DNA from: Pelobates cultripes | Taxonomy: Eukaryota; Chordata; Amphibia; Anura; Pelobatidae | Assembly: GCA_933207985.1 (NCBI GenBank) | Contig: OW240916.1 | Coordinates: 296,558,080 to 296,622,079 of the forward strand | DNA: 64,000 bases | Reading direction: 5' to 3' | Part shown: in pieces, positions 58,186 to 64,000 of the stretch | How positions within the stretch are numbered: the first letter of the stretch is position 1 | How the letters are laid out: the number at the start of each line of letters is the position of its first letter | The notes under the pieces: generated by a model | The model's database searches: none | The model's input: the letters and a program-made list of their open reading frames with translations, nothing else | What the model was told of the DNA's origin: nothing | Program-made: the position numbers and the translations under genes

Positions 58186-58620
58186 AGGACCACTATAGGC
58201 ACCCAGACCACTTCAGCTTAATGAAGTGGTCTGGGTGCCAGGTCCAGCTAGGGTTAACCTTTTTTTTTTTATAAACATAGCAGTTTCAGAGAAACTGCTA
58301 TGTTTATAAATGGGTTAATCCAGCCTCCAGTGGCTGTCTCTTGACAGCCGCTAGAGGCGCTTGCGTGCTTCTCACTGTGAAAATCACAGTGAGAAGACGC
58401 CAGCGTCCATAGGAAAGCATTGAGAATGCTTTCCTATGGACTGGCTGAATGCGCGCGCGGCTCCTGCCGCGCATACGCATTCAGCCGAAGAGGAGGAGAG
58501 GAGGCGGAGAGGAGGAGGAGAGCTCCCCGCCCAGCGCTGGAGAAAGAGGTATGTTTAACCCCTTCCTCTCCACAGAGCCTGGCGGGAGGGGTTCCCTGAG
58601 GGTGGCACTGTAGTGGTCCT
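58186..58620. mobile_element. Complete TTAA-family hairpin-chain element, 435 bp
   Basis: Flanked by TTAA at 58182-58185 and 58621-58624; ends AGGACCACTATAG and CACTGTAGTGGTCCT are inverted. It contains five hairpins in a row: GGCACCCAGACCACTTCA with its complement; TTTATAAACATAGCAGTTTC/AGA loop/complement (20-bp perfect); CTTCTCACTGTGA/AAA/complement; CCATAGGAAAGCATT/GAG/complement; and GGCTGAATGCG with its near-complement. The near-perfect stems imply a young copy. No coding sequence. Confidence 0.85.
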
Positions 58621-58924
58621 TTAATGAATGTTTACTATATATTCAGTAGGCATAATGCATCTAATGGTATCACAATTACAATTAGAGCAGCAGAGTGCAG
58701 TTTTGTCATATTGCACAAATGTTTTGTAAATAGTTTTATACTAGATTAAGGAGAAACCAATTTGCATGATTTCCAGAGAAGAAAAACAACTTAATTCCCT
58801 GTAAAACCAATCCTATCACTTACAAACAAGCTTTCACCTATGAATGCCTGATGCTACAGACTTTGATATACAATTTTACAGATATTATAAACAGCAATTA
58901 AATTAATCTTGCATTTTTTTATTT

Positions 58925-59800
58925 ACATAGTTACATATAGTTACATAGTTACATAGCTGAAAAGAGACTTGCGTCCATCAAGTTCAGCCTTCCTCACAAA
59001 TGTTGTTGCTGTTGATCCAAAAGAAGGCAAAAAACCTGGTCTGAAGCGCTTCCAATTTTGCCACAAACTAGGAAAAAATTCCTTCTTGACCACAAAATAG
59101 CAGTCAGATGTCTCCTTGGATCAAGCAGCTATTACCCCACTAATTAGAAATTATATCCCTGTATGTTATGTTTTTGTAAGTATTTATCCAATTTCAGTTT
59201 AAACATCTGTATGGACTCTGACAAAACCACCTCTTCAGGCAGAGAATTCCATATCCTTATTGTTCTTACTGTAAAAAAACCTTGTCTTTGCCTTAGATTA
59301 AATCTCCTTTCTTCCAGCCTAAATGTGTGACCTTGTGTCCTATGTATAGCTCTATTTATGAATAGATTTCCAGATAATGGTTTGTACTGGCCCCGAATAT
59401 ATTTGTATAAAGTTATCATATCCCCTCTCAGGCGCCGTTTTTCCAAACTAAACAGATGTAATTTTTTTTTTTTTTTTTTTAACCTTTCTTCATAACTAAA
59501 ATGCTCCATTCCTTTTATCAATTTTGTAGCTTGTCTCTGGACCCTCTCCAGTGCCATGATATCCTTCTTTAGAACAGGTGCCCAAAATTGCACAGCATAT
59601 TCAAGGTGTGGTCTTACCAGCGATTTATAAAGAGGCAGAATTATATTTTCATCCCGAGAATTTATGCCCCTATTTATACATGACAAAATCTTACTGGCCT
59701 TAGCAACTGCAGATTGACATTGCATATTGCTGCCTAATTTGTTATCTATAACAATTCCCAAATCCTTCTCGTGTGTGGTTATCCCTAATTCACTACCATT
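58925..59800 (-). mobile_element. CR1/L2-like LINE, 3' end
   Basis: On the minus strand a 205-codon open frame (59144-59761) encodes the ORF2 C terminus: MGIVIDNKLGSNMQCQSAVA, ILPLYKSLVRPHLEYAVQFW, LERVQRQATKLIKGMEHFSY, FTVRTIRIWNSLPEEVVLSE and more. A poly(A)-derived run of Lys lies in the middle. The 3' UTR carries the family phrase AAGAGACTTGCGTCCATCAA (inverse orientation to the ORF) and ends in TACATAGT repeats (58922-58958). 5'-truncated. Confidence 0.85.
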
Positions 59801-59924
59801 TAGTGACCTGTTAACAAATTATATGAAAACACTAACATTACGTCAAACCAGTAATGCCAACATTAGTTAGTTGAAGGCAAACAAGAAAAAAATAGGTTAG
59901 TAAGGAGTACGTAGTGAGTCAACA

Positions 59925-60360
59925 TAGTACACGTAATAGCACATGGTACAGATTCATACACACATCCGCACATGGGCAGAAACACAAATACACACAACCA
60001 CACATTTATGGACACACAGACAATCAATAAAAATAAACACAATAAAAGTAAAACATAAACCGTATATAGAAGCAGGCCATTACCATATTACAGTATATGA
60101 TACGTATAAGTCAAATACACACAACCACACATTTGTGGACACACAGACAATCAATACAAATACACACAACACAGAGAAACAAATACACATAACTTCACAT
60201 TTATGGACACACAGACAATCAATATAAATACATACAATACAGAGAAACAAATACACACAAATGTGCACACTAAAATGTACAACCACACAGGGATATGTAC
60301 ACACATCTATACACACATATACAGATATAAACATTAATTTCCAAACACTTAGAAAACACA
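59925..60360. repeat. CA-rich minisatellite with about 70-bp units
   Basis: AAATACACACAACCACACAT then TTATGGACACACAGACAATC recurs at about 59986, 60113 and (diverged) 60180, mixed with CA-rich DNA. Copy 2 of the 64-bp direct repeat lies between the first two units. Open frames here are repeat artefacts. Confidence 0.8.
60050..60113 (+). repeat. 64-bp direct repeat, copy 2
   Basis: See 58049-58112. This copy sits inside the CA-rich minisatellite, as if spliced between two of its units. Confidence 0.9.
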
Positions 60361-63329
60361 CAAGGGGGTATCACTAACCCTTGGGACTGCTCATGGCGTA
60401 AGGACGCGTGCCGTTTACTTGGAGGTGGTAGAAACATAGATAGCATGACATGAAGCATATATAACTCTGTATAACCAAGGAGTCCATTAACAAGGATTAA
60501 TATGCATTCATCCACTTTGGTCAAACACTGTATGATGTATGTGAAGATGAACCCAATCAGAGGCAACCCCTATGTCCAGGCAGACATAAATGCCCCTGGC
60601 TTCATAAATGATTTGTCCGTTATGCTATCTGTTCAGTTACTTTGGCCTGAAGTTTTAAATTCACTTTGAATTCTCACTTTGGTGAATAACCCTGTTAGAG
60701 TTGTTTCTTGTTGCCAATGCACTTGTTTTATGAGGTAGAAATAGAAGAATAAGCATTTTTTTTCTGTCACTGATACAGGATATCAGTTCAATGCATGAAA
60801 CCGTAAGTTAATATTTAATGTGTTTAGGAATTTGGTAATTTTACGTTTAAGGCACAATGTCTGTCTGGGAGCATATCACATTGCTGAGGTTGAAAACAAC
60901 TGAGCAATCTAGAAAACTTTCGAAGTTGGTTCCAGATGCTGAAGATGACAATGTGGCGTCACCAAGGTGATAGAACTGAGACTAACTAGTCCACTTTAAA
61001 CGAGCACTAGAATGTGGGATAGTTACGTTGCAGACTGCTGCAGCCTTTGCCTACATGAGCTTGTGTTGTCAATACTATGTTGTGTTTCTTTGCTCAAATT
61101 ATGCTGAATTCATGTCCCATGATCCTTTGAATAGCATCACGTCTAAGTTATAATAATATGCTCAACATAAAAGCATTATAATAAGCACTATCAAGCAACG
61201 TAAGAAGTGAAACATGTACTTTTTAATAATACCCTCTAATTGTGTCCCTATTATTGTCTTTTACAGCCATTACCTCACAGTTAAAAACAATTTAGTGAAT
61301 TGGCAGCAGTTGTAACATCGCTACGCCCGACATATCCTTCCTGCCTTGTATCAGCTCAAACAGAACCCAGTCAGTGAGGCGTATGTGATGTGATTTTTCC
61401 TGAGAAAGTTCCTATTCTGTGGATGTTTACCAACCCAACACAATGTGTTAACTAATCATTCCACTCTCTGATACTGGCTTATGTCAAACCAGGAACTAAT
61501 ACATAGCCGCTGAAATTAATTATTTTCAGTAATGTACAAGATTTATGTTAAGTGAATTTTCACAGTGCATTCAAAGAAAGCATTGACTATATTTTTGGGG
61601 GAGAGATACGCTGTTAATGCTATTTTTTATGCAGTTTGCATTTACTGACGCTTTATTATAAAATTATTTTTTTATTTAATTTTTTTTCAAATTTCTGTCC
61701 AGATGTTAGTGTAACAGGAATGGTGTGCACTGCTAACAACCAAAAAGTTGAATTAAAGGAATATCAGTATTTTCTCATAATATTTGTTTGACCAAGATTA
61801 ATTTACTATGCAAATAAAGACATTTTTAAAAATGAATTAATTAAAAATAAAAATAAATAAATATATATATATACTTTAGATTCAATACATGTAAACAATA
61901 TATTAAACTTTTACTCCATCATTTATTTCTTCATAAAAAAACTACATAAAAATAGGTAGTTATCTAAATCAAGAAAAGCATATTTTAGACCAAAAGTTCC
62001 AAAATTCTCCTTTTGAACTGTCTTGAACTCGTCAGTTCTTTACAATCTCATTTAGTAGATAATAGTAGGAGATGTTCCCTGATAACGGATAAAAGCTAAA
62101 ATACTTTTCCTATGGGTAGTGTCACCCAATCACATTAAAATGTTCAGCTCAAGTGTTCCATTACAAAGAGAACATCACTGTTAGCAAAGCATGCTAGTCC
62201 CACGCACAAGAGTAGTCAAAGAAAAATACAGGTTACACATTGCACAAATCCACACAAATTGCTACATAATACCAAATATATATTTTCCACAAAATACACC
62301 CAAAGAACAATGTAACCAACACCTATAAAATGCCTTGTACATAATGATAGTGTGGTAGAAATTATAAAAAAAATATATGAGAATTTACTGAAAAATTAGT
62401 TATCCTTGCCTTATCTTTCCAAGTCAGTCTACTAACAGTCTAGTGGTGAGAGCATGTCCGAAAGCAGCATTTCCTGGTTGCCAGAGATTTATTCCAATAA
62501 GCTTTTTCTAAATCTTGGTTTTCTAGTTCCAACCACTAATCCAGGTTTATTCACGAATGTAAAAATTGGCAATAATTCAAAGTGAATTTCAAATAGGTTT
62601 TTTATAATTTGAATTTTTTATTATGTATAATGTGATACAAACAAATAGAGTAAACAGGGGGAGGGGGGGTTCAGAAAGGAAAGAGGGGGTAAGTGGGTAC
62701 ATTTAGTTTTGCTCACAGTAGATGACATCACATTTACAGCGATTACAGTATGTATCGCATACGTTTTAACATTCAACATTTTTCTTTTCCAATATTTGTT
62801 ATTGGGGATTCTGCCTGCATGAACCCTTTATTGAGGCAGAATCCTATTTGTTTGTTTATGTGGTTTATGTGTTTGTACTGCATTGCCATGTGTGTATCAC
62901 ATTAGGAGGTGTCTTTGATATGTTTGAATGTCTTGGTTCTCATATATTGTGTATTTTGTGCATTGTGGCCTTTGGTCCATAATGGGCCGTGGTGCGTGCT
63001 GATGCTCAATTTCTAGTTATACCCGTCATCGCATTCCTGTGTGCGTTCGTTGTAGCCTTCGTCAAGAGTGTTAGTGTTTTAGGTGTGCAGTACGTGTGTG
63101 GTGGTGTTTTGTGTTTGGTAACCATGTTTCGCTAGAGTTGATAAGATGAGATATAAATATTTCTTAGTCGTGGTCGTTGCAGGTAGTGGGATCACTCTCT
63201 GCGTTGCCTTGGAGTCTGAGTTAAAAGACTGGTTTAAAGGAGTGTGCTTTTTTATTGTTGTCCCTTTTCCCTGCTTCTTGTTATATAGGTTTCCCATTTA
63301 TCCCGTGCTTTTTCCCAAAACATTTTGGT
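60361..63329. other. Intron 1 stretch, mostly unrecognised
   Basis: 60640-60692 is a fragment of the GGATTATT-type TIR family. 61000-61600 looks unique. 61660-61870 is A/T homopolymer-rich. 62640-63330 is G/T-rich plus-strand sequence that may belong to an unnamed repeat. No gene signature. Confidence 0.5.
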
Positions 63330-63865
63330 GTTTATCGGCTTCAGTTTGCCGATGTCTCATTCCCGTGCCCAGGCCCCCCATGTCTCATTCCCTATGCCCC
63401 ACAGCCCCTCCATGTGTCCCATTCACTCTTCCCCCCTCAACCCCCTCATGTGTCCCATAGGCTCCTCCAGCTCCTTCATGTGTGATATTCCCTCTCCCCT
63501 TAGCCTCTCCATGTTTCTCATACCTCTTCCCTCCCAGCCCCTCCATGTGTCCCATTTCTCCTTCTCCCCTCCCTGCCTCCCACACACTCCCTCTCTCCCC
63601 CCCTCCATTTGTCCCATTCTGTCCTCTCTCCCCCTCTTTTCCATATATCCCATACCCTCTCTCCCTTCTCTCCTCCCTTACATGTGTCCTATACCCTCCC
63701 TCTCTCCTCCTCCTTCTCTTTGTGTACCATTGCTCCCTTTCTCCCACCTCCCCTCCAGGTGTCCCATTTCTCCCTGTCTCCCTTCCATGTGTCCCATTGT
63801 TCCCTCTCTCTCTCTCCCCCTCCCTGTATACCATAACCTCTCTCTCTTCCCCCTTCCCTACTGTA
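63330..63865. repeat. Polypyrimidine minisatellite
   Basis: More than 500 bp of C/T-rich DNA with loose units of the kind CCCCTCCATGTGTCCCAT followed by CTCCCTCTC. The long overlapping frames on both strands (SPSPL and GERERG strings) are repeat artefacts. It probably belongs to a composite repeat that runs past the window edge. Confidence 0.85.
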
Positions 63866-63886
63866 CCTTACTGGCCGCGGTTCCTG

Positions 63887-63929
63887 GTCTGACAGGAAGT
63901 GCTCTAACAGTGAGCATTTCCTGTCAGAC
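63887..63929. repeat. 18-bp-arm hairpin at the edge of the satellite
   Basis: GTCTGACAGGAAGTGCTC and GAGCATTTCCTGTCAGAC are complements with one mismatch, loop 7 nt, in GC-rich DNA next to the pyrimidine array. The arrangement recalls 34804-36182, where a GC-rich hairpin also follows a minisatellite. Confidence 0.7.
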
Positions 63930-64000
63930 AGCTCAGCCCCACTACACACAGCCAGGAGTGGAGCAGCACAGTGCAGCTCTCCCTTCCTGCCAGACCTCCG

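Larger units (their letters stand above)
28637..64000 (-). other. RASGRF2: RASGRF2 intron 1 (partial, at least 35.3 kb)
   Basis: Exon 1, which should encode the N terminus and the start of PH1, was looked for on the minus strand and not found, so this whole stretch is taken as intron 1. It is a dense mosaic of transposons and satellites, listed separately. Confidence 0.75.

Noticed and set aside
59144..59761. 205-codon ORF considered as a host gene
   Set aside because: The sequence is the C-terminal ORF2 of a CR1/L2-like LINE, with family tail and 5' truncation.
63385..63949. ORFs of up to 149 codons rich in Arg, Glu and Gly or in Pro and Ser
   Set aside because: Products of a polypyrimidine minisatellite; no domain, and both strands are open at once.

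Overview
This is vertebrate genomic DNA: AT-rich, intron-dominated and full of interspersed repeats. Seven short coding exons on the minus strand form one run of correctly phased GT-AG exons. They encode an internal part of RASGRF2, a brain-enriched guanine nucleotide exchange factor for Ras and Rac. The repeat families (TTAA-flanked hairpin elements with ACTATAG-type ends, CR1/L2-like LINEs with 8-bp tails, Penelope-like and hAT elements) resemble those I associate with frog genomes, so I infer an anuran amphibian. The species cannot be named.

Gene layout, read right to left. About 35 kb of intron 1 fills 28637-64000; exon 1 with the start codon was not found and should lie beyond the right edge. 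Then come exon 2 (PH1, 28530-28636), exon 3 (coiled coil, 25989-26136), exon 4 (linker to IQ, 22568-22657), exon 5 (IQ and start of DH, 14088-14341) and exons 6, 7 and 8 (DH, 6220-6299, 2791-2984, 928-1037). The rest of DH, PH2, REM and CDC25 exons lie beyond the left edge. Exon phases join exactly, giving 983 nt of continuous reading frame with no stop or frameshift. Exon numbers follow human RASGRF2 and are inferred. I see no other host gene.

The introns hold a layered mobile-element record. Intron 5 has two LINEs and a hAT element (perfect 8-bp duplication) with an LTR-like insert and a second hAT element abutting it. Intron 4 has an inverted L2-like LINE, a 133-bp hAT MITE with perfect duplication and several TTAA-family elements. 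Intron 3 has a large GT minisatellite. Intron 2 has a 26-copy 37-bp minisatellite whose sense strand carries splice-site-like motifs, and a hAT-like element close to the exon 2 donor.

Intron 1 contains two hAT-type elements with satellite cores, an R2/HERO-like LINE fragment, a tRNA-like SINE head, and a Penelope-like element whose GIY-YIG endonuclease region is split by a 5.7-kb TTAA-flanked non-coding element. The left part of that insert is a chain of near-perfect hairpins. A decayed hammerhead-ribozyme-like motif lies in the Penelope 3' region. The most unusual signals are the shared hairpin-chain design of the TTAA elements, including an AGA-capped hairpin whose arms change but stay complementary between copies, and hAT elements acting as hosts for satellite arrays.
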